Assembly (NCBI GenBank): GCA_001941065.1
Contig: MSHJ01000018.1
Coordinates: 62,001-126,000, forward strand
Reading direction: 5' to 3'
Source of the DNA: Alistipes sp. Zagget8
GTDB lineage: Bacteria > Bacteroidota > Bacteroidia > Bacteroidales > Rikenellaceae
Length of the DNA: 64,000 nucleotides
The notes below the pieces were generated by a model. That model did no database searches, was not told the DNA's origin, and worked only from the letters and a program-made list of their open reading frames with translations. Numbering within the stretch: the first letter of the stretch is position 1; every line of letters begins with the position of its first letter. Below are positions 23,252 to 33,281 of the stretch, in pieces. The position numbers and the translations under genes were made by a program.

Positions 23252-23809
23252 CTATAACCAGGCAGATAGCAAATAGAGATAGTCCTTGAGTTTTATCCGC
23301 AGAATTTTTAACGCTTGTGTAATCCGGTATTCCACCGTTTTGACCGATACATTCAGCTGATCGGCGATCTCTTTGTTGGAACAATTCCCGAAACGGCTCA
23401 TCGAGAAGACCTCCCGATAGGTCTCGGGCAGTTCACCGATCGCCTTCTCAATGTTTCGGGATAATTCCTCCAGCATATAGCCGTCCGGGTTTTGGAAGCT
23501 GTCTTTCAATTTTTCGTAAATATAGCTATGCGTAACTTCCTTGTACCGGTTTCGGTGGATGGCGTTGAGACAGCGGTTCCGGACTGCCGTGAAAAGATAG
23601 GATTTTACCGAACCGACGATTGCAAGGAATTCCCGCCTTTCCCAGAGATACATCATCAACTCCTGAACCACCTCTTCGGCGGCTCCGTCAGAAACATATT
23701 GAGAGGCGAACTCACACAAAGGCGAATAGTAGGTAACGAACAATTGCCTGAAAGCCTGTTCATTTCCATTGCCTAATTCTTCGAGCAGTTGTGGATCGTT
23801 GTAGTGCAT
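23252..23809 (-). CDS. ECF sigma factor (FecI/RpoE-type)
   Basis: This encodes 185 residues. Region 2 (AFRQLFVTYYSPLCEFASQYV, EEVVQELMMYLWERRE, SVKSYLFTAVRNRCLNAIHRNR) and region 4 (LPETYREVFSMSRFGNCSNKEIADQLNVSVKTVEYRITQALKIL) are complete. It is divergent from a fecR gene at 23972, the normal sigma/anti-sigma arrangement of Bacteroidetes uptake loci. It should direct polymerase to the SusC/SusD genes once the transporter signals. A TTG start six codons upstream (23827) is possible, but ATG 23809 is preferred. Confidence 0.92.
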   Translation of the reverse strand: MHYNDPQLLEELGNGNEQAFRQLFVTYYSPLCEFASQYVSDGAAEEVVQELMMYLWERREFLAIVGSVKSYLFTAVRNRCLNAIHRNRYKEVTHSYIYEKLKDSFQNPDGYMLEELSRNIEKAIGELPETYREVFSMSRFGNCSNKEIADQLNVSVKTVEYRITQALKILRIKLKDYLYLLSAWL

Positions 23810-23971
23810 CGTCACTGGAATTTTCAATGCAAGTATACAAAAAAAAACGATTCGTGAACCGGAACGCCTGTGAGGTCAGTCTGAATGGGGGTTGAGAATT
23901 ATTTTTTTTTATTTCTTTAGGGTCGCCCTCCCTTTCTTTGTCTTATATATGAATACAATGAAAACGGGCCT

Positions 23972-24997
23972 ATGAAACAGACTGAACCTTCCGAGGATAT
24001 GTTGCTCGAATACATACGGGGAAACGCTCCTCACGAGGTGCGTGCCGAGGTCGAGGCGTGGATGGGGGCAGATCCTGAAAACGAAGCGATGCTGCTGGAT
24101 ATGGCGAGAGTGTATTATATGCTGCGCCGGGCCGAGCGAATTCGCCGCCGAAATGTAACGTCCGCTTACGAGAACGTAATGCGCTCGGTTCGTCGCAAAC
24201 AACAGACGATCCGATTTTCATGGCGAAAAGTCGCCGTCGCCGCCGTTGTTCTTGTCGCAGTGAATATCGGAATCTGGGGTCTTGTGGGAGATCGGGTATC
24301 GGCCGGAGCCTATATCACCTTGAATTCAAACGCCGAAAAAAAGGTCGAATACACACTGCCTGACGGAACGTCGGTATTTCTGAACCGTAACAGTTCCCTG
24401 CGTTTTCCGGTGAAATATGCGAAGGACTCCCGGTGTGTGAAGCTCGACGGAGAGGCTTATTTCGAGGTGGCCCATGATCCGGACAAGCCGTTTGTCGTAA
24501 TGACCGACAACGATCTGCAAATACGGGTTTTGGGGACGAAATTCAATGTCGAGGCCTATGCGGCCGACAGTATCGCACAGGTCTTCCTGTTGGAAGGGCG
24601 TGTAAGTGTCGACATCGGCGACAACTCGTCCGGTGTACGGAATTACCTCATGACCCCCTCTGAAGAGTTGCGTTACAATGTCAGTTCGGGACAAATTGCG
24701 CTTCGCGAGGACCCTTTCGTTTCGGGTATCGAATGGATGGACAACACCTTTGTTTTCCGCGACACGCCGTTTCCCGAGGTCATTCGGAGACTGTCCCACA
24801 ATTTCGGCGTGGAATTCGTCGTACAGGATGCCGGCTTGAACGACTATACGTTCACAGGAACCTTCGACAATCGCGACCTGTCATTGATTCTCGAATATAT
24901 GCAGATATCCTCGGGCATCGATGTCCGGTATGAATCCGCCGTTGCGGGAAAACAATGCATTATATTGAACCAGAAAAAACGAATGCCTAAAACTTAA
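23972..24997 (+). CDS. FecR-type anti-sigma factor
   Basis: This encodes 341 residues: a cytoplasmic N-terminal region (1-80, with EVEAWMGADPENEAMLLDMARV), one membrane helix (VAVAAVVLVAVNIGIWGL), then the periplasmic FecR domain (YTLPDGTSVFLNRNSSLRFP, GEAYFEVAHDPDKPFVV, VLGTKFNVEAYAAD) and a C-terminal DUF4974-type domain (TPFPEVIRRLSHNFGVEF ... LSLILEYMQISSGIDV). It holds the divergent sigma factor inactive until the STN domain of the TonB-dependent transporter contacts it. Its own transporter is the frameshifted SusC gene that follows. Confidence 0.93.
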   Translation: MKQTEPSEDMLLEYIRGNAPHEVRAEVEAWMGADPENEAMLLDMARVYYMLRRAERIRRRNVTSAYENVMRSVRRKQQTIRFSWRKVAVAAVVLVAVNIGIWGLVGDRVSAGAYITLNSNAEKKVEYTLPDGTSVFLNRNSSLRFPVKYAKDSRCVKLDGEAYFEVAHDPDKPFVVMTDNDLQIRVLGTKFNVEAYAADSIAQVFLLEGRVSVDIGDNSSGVRNYLMTPSEELRYNVSSGQIALREDPFVSGIEWMDNTFVFRDTPFPEVIRRLSHNFGVEFVVQDAGLNDYTFTGTFDNRDLSLILEYMQISSGIDVRYESAVAGKQCIILNQKKRMPKT

Positions 24998-25034
24998 TCC
25001 GACTGCCGATGAAAAAAATCTGACCAAAAAAACA

Positions 25035-25064
25035 GCAGGGTTTGTGATGCGACACAAACCCTGC
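25035..25064. other. Hairpin in the FecR-SusC gap
   Basis: GCAGGGTTTGTG pairs with CACAAACCCTGC. The T-rich side is on the minus strand, so it is not a plain plus-strand terminator. It could attenuate or process the fecR-susC transcript, or stop antisense transcription. Confidence 0.55.
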
Positions 25065-25120
25065 CTCAAAAAGTTCTCAAGCCAACCTTTGGGAGGTAAT
25101 CTTAAAAACTTTACAAAGAT

Positions 25121-28100
25121 ATGAAAAACAAATCTCTTTTCGGATATCCGACGGTGAAAAAGGTCATCGGCGGATTTCGAAAAAAGTTATTTATTTACTT
25201 GTCGCTTGCCGTGATCTTGCCGGCATCGGCACAAGTTTCACAGCGGCATCTTTCGCTGCACATGCAGGAACGGCCGTTGAGCGAAATCATGGATGCCATC
25301 GAAAACCGGACCGAATACCGCTTTTATTACAACAACAAACTCCATGATTTGCAAAAACCGGTTTCTATTCATGCCGATAACGAACCGGTGCAGACCATTC
25401 TGGACAAACTCTTCAAACCGTTGAAAATCTCCTATCAGATCAAGGGGAACGATATCATCCTTGCCGATCCCCGGCACGCGGCACCCTCCGCTGCGGAAAA
25501 ACGGGAGCATACCGTAACGGGAGATGTCCGGAACCAGAAGGGAGAACCGCTGGTCGGAGCTACGGTGGTCATTGCCGGCACGACCCGCGGTGCCACGACG
25601 AATGCCGCCGGTGCTTTTTCGATCCGGGGAACGATGCCGATGGTCCTTCGCGTTTCGTACATAGGATACCAATCCGCGGAGGTGAAGGTCGTCTCCGCAA
25701 CTGCGGTCAGCGTCGTATTGGAAGATGAGGCCAATGAGATGGACGAAGTCGTCGTGATCGGTTACGGCACGGTAAAGAAGACCGACATGACCGGCTCGGT
25801 GACCAATATCAAAATGTCGGACATACAAGACGCTCCCGTGCTGTCGGTCGACCATGCTTTGCAGGGCCGTATCGCCGGAGCCGACATCATGTCCACCACC
25901 GGTGAACCGGGAGCCCCGACATCGATCCGCATTCGCGGAACCCGGTCGATCCTGGCGTCGAACGAACCGCTGGTCGTCGTTGACGGCGTGATGGACGCCA
26001 TCAGCGACCTGAACGACATCAACTCGGCGGACATCGAATCCATATCCGTTCTGAAGGATGCCTCTTCGACGGCTATTTACGGTTCGCGTGGGGCCAATGG
26101 CGTCATCATCGTCACCACCAAGAAAGGCCGTTCATCGTCCGGAAAACCCGACATTACCTTCAAGGCCGACATCGGATTCTCACAACTGCCCCGCAAGCTG
26201 GATCTGATGAACGGGACGGAATTCGCACTCTACCGCAATGACTACGCCTATTTCCACTCCTCGCTCGACGATACCACGCCACTGTCGCAATACACTTTTC
26301 CGGACCCGCTTTCCGTGGGGAAATGTACCGATTGGGTCGATGAAATCTCCCGATTGGGTCGATGAAATCTCCCGCACGGCAGGATACCAGAACTACAATA
26401 TCTCGATTTCGAACAGCACGGCGAAGAGCAGTTACTTTGCCTCGCTGGGTTACAACAATACGGAAGGTATCATCAAGAACAGCGGCGTAGAGCGTATCAC
26501 GGGGCGTATCAATTTGAGCCATCAGCTGTTCAAGTGGCTGAACATTAGCTACAAAGGAACCTTCACGAGCCGGGATCAGGACAATAATCTGGTCGAGATC
26601 GGTGGTACGAACCGGCAGCAGGCCGCCATTTACCTGAGCCCGCTGATCGACCCCGACGACAATTTCAACCCCTATTACGGCAACGGTACGCCGTTCAATA
26701 CGCCGACGGCGCTGATCGAGCAGAATACGAACAATACCAAGCGATTCTCGTCCAGCCATACCGTGGCTTTCGAGGTGGAACTTGCCAAGAACCTCAAGTT
26801 ACGCAGTCAGGAATCCTATTACAACTCCGAACGTCACATCTATCGTTATTATCCGAGCACATTGCCCAAGAAGAACGAAGGCGAGGGCGGCGAAGCCTAC
26901 CGCAATGAGTACAACGAAAACAGTTTGTCGAGTGAAAATACGCTTTCCTGGAACCTCGAAACTAAAAGCGGTCACAATCTCAATATGTTAGGAGGATTCA
27001 CCGCATCCCGTTCCAAATCCAACACGTTGACGCTTTCAGGTTCGGGCTACATGGACGACGAGGTGAAATGGGACAACATGGGGGCCGTTCTGGACAAAGA
27101 GACCTACTCGGCCTCCTCGGGATCGATAAAGCTGACCAAGATCTCCTATCTTGCCCGCATCAATTACAATTACAAACACCGCTATTACCTGACGGTGACG
27201 GGGCGTTTCGACGGCGCTTCGAATTTTGCAGCCAATAACAAGTGGGGCTTTTTCCCTTCGGCAGCCGTCAAATGGAATGTCTCGAACGAAGCCTTTTTGA
27301 AGGATGTAAGCTGGATCGACGATCTCTCGCTGCGTCTGAGCGCCGGCCGCACGGGAAACGATGCCATTTCGGCCTACCGGTCGCTGGCGGCCATGTCGAG
27401 CACCACGGACGGTTATCTGTTCTCCGGCTCACAGCCCGTGGCCTATTATCGCAGCCGGCTCGACAGCCCCAACCTGACATGGGAGAAGACCGCCCTCTAC
27501 AACGTGGCGCTCGATGTCGCCTTGTTCAGGAACCGGCTTTCGGTGACGGCCGAGGGGTATATTTCGAAAACCCACGACCTGCTGATGGCGATCCAAACCC
27601 CTACGGCAACCGGCTACTCCTCACGCAATGCGAACCTCGGCAAGACCACCAACAAAGGGTGGGAACTCTCTATCGAGAGCCGCAATATCGTAACTCCCAA
27701 GTTCTCGTGGACCACCAACCTCACGTTCGCCCACAACGAACAGACGGTTAACGACATCGGCTCGGAAAAGTTTGTCATCGCGTCCAAATCCCCGAACACC
27801 GGTTACATGATGCACGGCTATGTCAAGGGCTATCCGCTCAACGCCCTGTGGGGATTTCGTTACGGCGGGGTTTGGAAGAGTGTCGAGGAGTTCGAGCGCA
27901 ATGCGGTGACGCACGGCTATGTTTCGTCGGGCACGATCACGAACTACAAGAACTCGCTCGGACTGCCGCGTTACTACGACATAGACCATGACGGAACGCT
28001 CACACAGAACGACCTGGTCTATCTGGGCAATGCCGACCCTTACCTTTACGGAGGATTGCAAAACTCGATTCAGATCGGCCGCCTGAATATCGGCGTTTAC

Positions 28101-28526
28101 TTTACCTATTCGCTGGGTGGCAAGATTTACAACTGGTCGGAGCTCTACATGGCGGGCAGCTATTCGACCAATCAGTATCGGTTCATGCTCGACGCCTGGC
28201 ATCCGACGCGTAACCCGGATTCGAATCTGCCGCGTGCCGGGTCCGTCGTCGTCAATGTCCCGAGCGACCTTCATGTGTACGACGCTTCGTTTCTGCGCCT
28301 GAAGAACGCCACGATCGGCTACACGTTCGATTTGCGGAAGAAGACCCGGCTGCTGCGGGACATTCAGCTGAGTGTCAGCGGCGAAAACCTCTGGCTGTGG
28401 AAGAAATACAACGGTTTCGACCCCGATGTTTCCACCGAGAGCGGCAGTTCCACGATGCGGCGTGTGGATATGGGTGCTTATCCGAAAGCCCGAACGATTG
28501 TTTTCAGTATCCAGGTCAGATATTAA
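25121..28526 (+). pseudogene. SusC/RagA-family TonB-dependent transporter, split by a 22-bp tandem duplication
   Basis: Joined, the two parts would encode about 1127 residues. Order: signal peptide (LFIYLSLAVILPASAQ), STN domain (RPLSEIMDAIENRTEYRFYY ... KGNDIILADP), carboxypeptidase-like domain (VTGDVRNQKGEPLVGATVVI), TonB-box region (DEVVVIGYGTVKKTDMTG), plug (IRIRGTRSILASNEPLVVVDGV) and a beta-barrel ending in VFSIQVRY. Reading stops at 26365 after 414 residues. The rest continues in another frame from about 26350. A 22-bp direct duplication at 26330-26351/26352-26373 accounts exactly for the shift: losing one copy restores CTDWVDEISRTAGYQ. As read here the barrel is not made. This could be a reversible off state, a fixed mutation or a sequence error. 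Confidence 0.9.
26328..26374 (+). repeat. 22-bp perfect tandem duplication inside SusC
   Basis: Two identical 22-base units beginning GATTGGGTCGATG lie head to tail (26330-26351 and 26352-26373), with two matching bases before and one after. Twenty-two is not divisible by three, so the second copy shifts the frame. Confidence 0.97.
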
Positions 28527-28538
28527 ACTTCAAGAAAC

Positions 28539-30020
28539 ATGAAAAAGATATATTCGTTGCTGCTGGCGCTGTTTGCGCTGAGCACCTGCAGCCTGGAAGA
28601 GGATACGAGCGGATTTTCGTCGCCCGAGACTTTCTATAAGGACAAAACCCAGTGCGTTGCGGGACTCAACTCCTGTTACATTCCGCTCAATGCGCTCTAT
28701 ACCCACAAGATGATGTTGGCAACGGAAGGCGTTACCGACCTCTGCACGGCGTCGTCTACGTCGCAGGACGCTTATCTGGACATTTCTCCATCGCAACCCC
28801 GTTTCGGCGCTGATGTGTGGACCAATGCCTATAAGGGCGTGATGTACTGCAACGCCGTTATCGCCGGGATCGAACGGTCCCCTATCGACGATGAGGTTAA
28901 AATCCCGCTGCTGGGCGAAGGTAAAATCTTACGTGCCTTTTATTACTGGCTGCTCACCTCGTTTTTCGGCGACGTGCCATTTTACACGGTCGATGTCGCC
29001 AACACTGAAATTCTGAGCGAGGTCGGTCGTCTGCCCCGCATGTCGGCCGTCGATACCCGTAACGCGCTGATCGAGGATTTGCTGGAGACAATTCCCTTTA
29101 TGGAGCAAATCCGGACAAGCGATATCGCGGACAACCGCTGCGGCGCTGCGATGGGCTGGATGCTTATCGCCAAAATGGCCATGTGGAACAAACTCTGGGA
29201 TACGGCACTCGACGCGCTGGATAATCTGGAGGCCATTTACGGCGATTTGGAGCAGTATCCGCTTTCAGACGTTCCGTTCCGCATTAAAAATACGCCCGAG
29301 TCCATTTTCGAGATTCAGCACACTTATACGGCCGGTGGTTTGATATACACCTCCAACGTCGCCTGTATCTGCATGCCCCGTCCGCGCGAGGAGAATACAG
29401 CCATCTATTCCGGAGTGGAGATTCCCGAACTCGGCAGCAATGCCACGACCTGGGCCGCCATCGTTCCCACGAAATATTTTTATAACAACCTGCAACCCGA
29501 CGGCAGTCCCGACAAGCGCCGCGACATGAACATCGTGTCGAGCTGGAACGGGGAGACCTTCACCGGGTCCAAAATCTATTTCGGACCCAAATTCTGGTGC
29601 TACGGCATGACGCAGACCTACGACTCCAATAACTACCCGATTTTCCGCTATGCGGATGCCGTGTTGATGAAGGCCGAATGTCTCTGCATGCAGGAGGAGG
29701 ATGCTGCGCTGTCCATCGAATATCTGAACAAGGTGAAACGCAGGGCCGGCATTACGGAATATACGCATTTCCGCACGTGGGTCCGTCTGATGGACGAAAT
29801 CATGACCGAACGCGCCCGCGAACTCTTCGGGGAGTTTCAGCGCAAGTTCGATCTCGTACGCTGGGGCAACTGGTATTACCGCACCACCTTGCTGACCGAC
29901 TCGAAAAAAGTCTTGGAGAACATCCTCCCATGCCATGAATACTATCCGATTCCCGATACCGAAGTGACCAACTCGGGATATGCATTGGACAACAATGCGT
30001 ATGCAGCCTATGGACTTTAA
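28539..30020 (+). CDS. SusD/RagB-family substrate-binding lipoprotein
   Basis: This encodes 493 residues. A lipobox (ALSTCSLEED) is followed by SusD landmarks: FYKDKTQCVAGLNSCY, NAYKGVMYCNAVIAGIE, LRAFYYWLLTSFFGDVPFYT (TPR-like helices) and the C-terminal FRYADAVLMKAECLCMQ, YLNKVKRRAGITEY, RARELFGEFQRKFDLVRWGNWY and YYPIPDTEVTNS. SusD proteins cap the SusC barrel at the cell surface and hand over the ligand. It starts 12 bases after SusC. With SusC interrupted, this protein would have no working partner unless the frame is restored. Confidence 0.93.
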   Translation: MKKIYSLLLALFALSTCSLEEDTSGFSSPETFYKDKTQCVAGLNSCYIPLNALYTHKMMLATEGVTDLCTASSTSQDAYLDISPSQPRFGADVWTNAYKGVMYCNAVIAGIERSPIDDEVKIPLLGEGKILRAFYYWLLTSFFGDVPFYTVDVANTEILSEVGRLPRMSAVDTRNALIEDLLETIPFMEQIRTSDIADNRCGAAMGWMLIAKMAMWNKLWDTALDALDNLEAIYGDLEQYPLSDVPFRIKNTPESIFEIQHTYTAGGLIYTSNVACICMPRPREENTAIYSGVEIPELGSNATTWAAIVPTKYFYNNLQPDGSPDKRRDMNIVSSWNGETFTGSKIYFGPKFWCYGMTQTYDSNNYPIFRYADAVLMKAECLCMQEEDAALSIEYLNKVKRRAGITEYTHFRTWVRLMDEIMTERARELFGEFQRKFDLVRWGNWYYRTTLLTDSKKVLENILPCHEYYPIPDTEVTNSGYALDNNAYAAYGL

Positions 30021-30038
30021 ACCTCAAACGGAGAAAAA

Positions 30039-30740
30039 ATGAAAAACAGAAAACCGAATATACTGAAAACGGGGCGATGGCTGGCTCTCATCCTTGCCGT
30101 ATCGCTGTTCATCGCCCCTTCCTGCGAGCACGACTACGAATGGGAATTGCCGCTTGCCATCGATCACAATGCCCTGATTTTTTCGACCGATGCGGGAACC
30201 GAACACGTGCTGGTCTATTCGACCGGAAATTGGACCGCTTCCTTCACGGAAGAACGCTCGTGGATTACGATGCGGAAGGCGTCCGGGTCCGGAATCGGCG
30301 ACATCATCCTCGATTTCGACGAGAACCGGGGGATCGACCGCCGGGCGAACCTCGTTGTTCGGGCAAACGGACTCGAAAAGTACATTTCCATCACGCAAAC
30401 GGGAAGCATCGCGGAACCCATCTTGCAGCTGCCCAGTCAGAAGACGGTTTCGGCCGAGGGCGGTGCGATTGTTCTCGAATTCTTTACCAACATGGGTGAG
30501 GCGCTCGAACTTATCAAGGTCAGGGTCGTATGTCTTGACGAAGAGGGTGAAGAGCTGGCCGGCACCGAACCGTGGATACGGAATATCGAGATTGCGGAGG
30601 AGGAGGTGACATGCGTTGCCGAACCCAATACGACGGGTGTTTCACGCAAACTCCGGCTGACGCTGGAGATCGACGACGAAGTGAACGAGATGTTTTACTC
30701 GACATCGGTCCTGCTCGAACAGCCGGCTAAAACCGAATAA
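30039..30740 (+). CDS. BACON-domain surface lipoprotein
   Basis: This encodes 233 residues. The signal sequence and lipobox (VSLFIAPSCEHDYEW) are followed by a BACON-like domain (FSTDAGTEHVLVYSTGNWTASFTEERSWITMRKASGSGIGD, ending KYISITQTG). A second, weaker beta domain follows (KTVSAEGGAIVLEFFTNMGEALELIKVRVV). BACON domains are all-beta modules in Bacteroidetes surface proteins, thought to bind carbohydrate or mucin or to act as spacers. It lies in the position of a SusE-like cell-surface binding protein after SusD. No ligand can be named. Confidence 0.8.
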   Translation: MKNRKPNILKTGRWLALILAVSLFIAPSCEHDYEWELPLAIDHNALIFSTDAGTEHVLVYSTGNWTASFTEERSWITMRKASGSGIGDIILDFDENRGIDRRANLVVRANGLEKYISITQTGSIAEPILQLPSQKTVSAEGGAIVLEFFTNMGEALELIKVRVVCLDEEGEELAGTEPWIRNIEIAEEEVTCVAEPNTTGVSRKLRLTLEIDDEVNEMFYSTSVLLEQPAKTE

Positions 30741-30766
30741 AATTCATTTGACTAATTGATAGCATC

Positions 30767-33034
30767 ATGATACGATTACGATATAGCATAATTCCGGCGA
30801 TACTCCTGCTGGCGGCGTGCACCATAGATGACAGCACCGACATCCCGATGGTGGAACTCGGAACCGCGACAAAAGATTTCACGGTCGATGCGACTGCCGG
30901 TCATTTGGATATTGACGTTCTTTCGAACCGACGTTACAATCTGCAGTTTCTCGAGGAGACGTCCTGGGCCGGATTGAGTGTTCTGTCGCTCCAGGGCGAC
31001 TCGTCGTTCGGCATCGACTACGACGATAATCCGGGTTTCCCGCGCATGACGCGCGTGTTGCTTGAAACGGACAACAAACTGCACCGTGATACGGTTATTC
31101 TCCGGCAACGGGGCGAACTGACTCCGGAACTGACCCTGTCGTCGAATTCGCTGGTCGTGGCGGGAAGCCGCTCCGGCAGCGGCAGCATTCGGCTCGACAC
31201 CAACATCGATTTCGACATCCTCGAACGCAGCATCGTCTATACGCAGGAGGAGGAAGAGTGGATCACGGGCGTTTCCTATTCCGACGGTATGCTGCAAATT
31301 GCCTATGACGGGAATCCCGATGACGAGCATCCCCGTACAGCCTCGGTGGTGATGAAATGGGCCGACGCATGGGGCGAACCGTACTCCGCGACGCTCAATG
31401 TCCTGCAACAGAACGCGAAGGACCAGTTGGGACGAAACGTCGATTTCGAATACATCCGCAATATGGTCGGCGCCGACGAGGAGTTCGTCATCGATGAGTA
31501 TGTCATCATTTCGGGATATGTCGTCAGCGACATCAATTCGGGAAATGTGGGCGAAAACATAAAAACCACGGAAACGACGATCGACTACACGGGTTGCCAA
31601 AAGACGGTTTATCTCGAAAGCCTCGACGGCAAGTACGGTTTCATGCTCGAGACGAAAAACGTCGAGGACAACATCTTCAAGCGCTACGACAAGGTCCAGC
31701 TTCTGCTCAAGGATGCCGTCGTATCCTGCTACGGCGAACCGCTCCGTTATCTCCTTACGGAGGTCAAATCCCAGATGATTGTGGACCAGGCGAGAGGCAC
31801 CGCGGCGGATATACCCTCGAAGAAACGGTATATCAACGAGTTGAGCGACGATGACATGTACACGTTCGTCGAACTCCGCGACTGCGAGTTCCCCATCCGC
31901 AAGGGTTCGCTGACCCCGCTCCAGGACGGTTATACGCTTTCGAACAACAACCATTACATGTCGAAATATCCGCGTCTGATGCGCGACATCGACGGTTCGG
32001 TCATCTATCTCTACACGAACTCGACCTGTCCTTATCGCCGGGACGGCAAGATGTTGCCTTACGGATCGGGTGAGATCGGGGGCGTGGTGGTTTTCGAACG
32101 CTATCCGGCCTACATCTACGGCGACGGCGACGATGAAGACACGCATGGGAATATCGGCCGCTACCAGCTCCGTCACATGGCTTATGAAGACATCCGATTT
32201 GATGCGAGCGAAAGTTTTTCGAATATCCTGACCGAGTACCGCCTGAGATGGGATAGCAGTCATAAGGCGCAGTCCTCGAATACGTCGGACGGGCGGGAAT
32301 ACTGGTATCCGACCCTCGGGACCAACGGCTGGTTTTCTCACTCGCAACCTACTACCGCCGGGACATATACCTCCGCAGAGAATCAGACGACCTGGAATTT
32401 TCTCGGCCCCTGCGGAACGGGCAATGGCCTGTATCCCTTTGCAGAGGAACATATAGGGGACCCGAACAACAATGGCACAGGCATTATTCTGGAAGACGGA
32501 ACGAAATTCCCGGCAGCCAACAAACTGAACTCCGACGGCAAAGGTATCGACGAAGGATCGGGGCGAAGTGCATGGAAAAAAACCAACTGGTGGGATTACG
32601 ACTCCGATAAGCCGCACTCCTGGGTGATCGAGTTCTCGACGGCCGGCATCGATGCGGATATTCTCGCCATGCAGTTCTCTACACAAGGAGGAAAGGCCTC
32701 ATTCGGAGTCTCACCGATTTATTGGAAGGCCGAATGGTCGCTTACGGGTGATTTGAACAATGACGACGACTGGAAATTCATCGACTCCTATTACGTTCCG
32801 GACATGATGATTACAAGTACGGTCCGTCCCTGGCAGATAGGAGCTTACAAGCAGATCGACATACGCCTGCCGCTCGAAATGCTGGGGCATGACGAGGTTT
32901 ACATTCGGCTTTCGCCCGAGCGCAATGTCACGAACAGCAACCTGATGTTTGCAGGATCGACGATTCCGGCCGGCAATAAATCCAGCAATACGATGGATTA
33001 TTTCGCCATCCGATATAATAAACGAAGAAATTGA
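30767..33034 (+). CDS. Multidomain surface lipoprotein with BACON and DUF5689-type domains
   Basis: This encodes 755 residues. The lipobox LLLAACTIDDS starts the mature protein. Two BACON-like repeats follow (about 30-130 and 130-220; each ends with DTVILRQRGEL or SATLNVLQQNA). A DUF5689/OB-like region (about 240-450) has YVIISGYVVSDINSGNVG, KTVYLESLDGKYGFML and YDKVQLLLKDAVVS. The last 250 residues (TLGTNGWFSHSQPTT ... HSWVIEFSTAGIDADILAMQFSTQGG ... YFAIRYNKRRN) resemble a large beta-sandwich, perhaps a binding module. It is the last gene of the first uptake locus. Confidence 0.8.
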   Translation: MIRLRYSIIPAILLLAACTIDDSTDIPMVELGTATKDFTVDATAGHLDIDVLSNRRYNLQFLEETSWAGLSVLSLQGDSSFGIDYDDNPGFPRMTRVLLETDNKLHRDTVILRQRGELTPELTLSSNSLVVAGSRSGSGSIRLDTNIDFDILERSIVYTQEEEEWITGVSYSDGMLQIAYDGNPDDEHPRTASVVMKWADAWGEPYSATLNVLQQNAKDQLGRNVDFEYIRNMVGADEEFVIDEYVIISGYVVSDINSGNVGENIKTTETTIDYTGCQKTVYLESLDGKYGFMLETKNVEDNIFKRYDKVQLLLKDAVVSCYGEPLRYLLTEVKSQMIVDQARGTAADIPSKKRYINELSDDDMYTFVELRDCEFPIRKGSLTPLQDGYTLSNNNHYMSKYPRLMRDIDGSVIYLYTNSTCPYRRDGKMLPYGSGEIGGVVVFERYPAYIYGDGDDEDTHGNIGRYQLRHMAYEDIRFDASESFSNILTEYRLRWDSSHKAQSSNTSDGREYWYPTLGTNGWFSHSQPTTAGTYTSAENQTTWNFLGPCGTGNGLYPFAEEHIGDPNNNGTGIILEDGTKFPAANKLNSDGKGIDEGSGRSAWKKTNWWDYDSDKPHSWVIEFSTAGIDADILAMQFSTQGGKASFGVSPIYWKAEWSLTGDLNNDDDWKFIDSYYVPDMMITSTVRPWQIGAYKQIDIRLPLEMLGHDEVYIRLSPERNVTNSNLMFAGSTIPAGNKSSNTMDYFAIRYNKRRN

Positions 33035-33170
33035 CCGGATGCATGGGAGCCCGTTTCCGATGCCGATCGCATTGGCGGTGGCGTGTGTGTCCTTATCGGG
33101 CCCGACGCCATTGGCCGGAAACCCATTGTGACAACGCGTAAATCCTGGTGACGGTCTGCCATCCGATTGC

Positions 33171-33199
33171 ATTGGCCCGTCGGATTCCGACGGGCCAAT
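33171..33199. other. Perfect hairpin between the two uptake loci
   Basis: ATTGGCCCGTCGGA and TCCGACGGGCCAAT meet with a single base between them, so the real loop must open a few pairs. No T-run follows; a boundary or processing hairpin is likelier than a classical terminator. Confidence 0.5.
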
Positions 33200-33281
33200 A
33201 TTGGAAAATGGAATAAACCGACCTAGCGATGTTTGCCTGTCATTTGTCTTTAAATAAAACCTTTAAACTTTTTACTGACCC

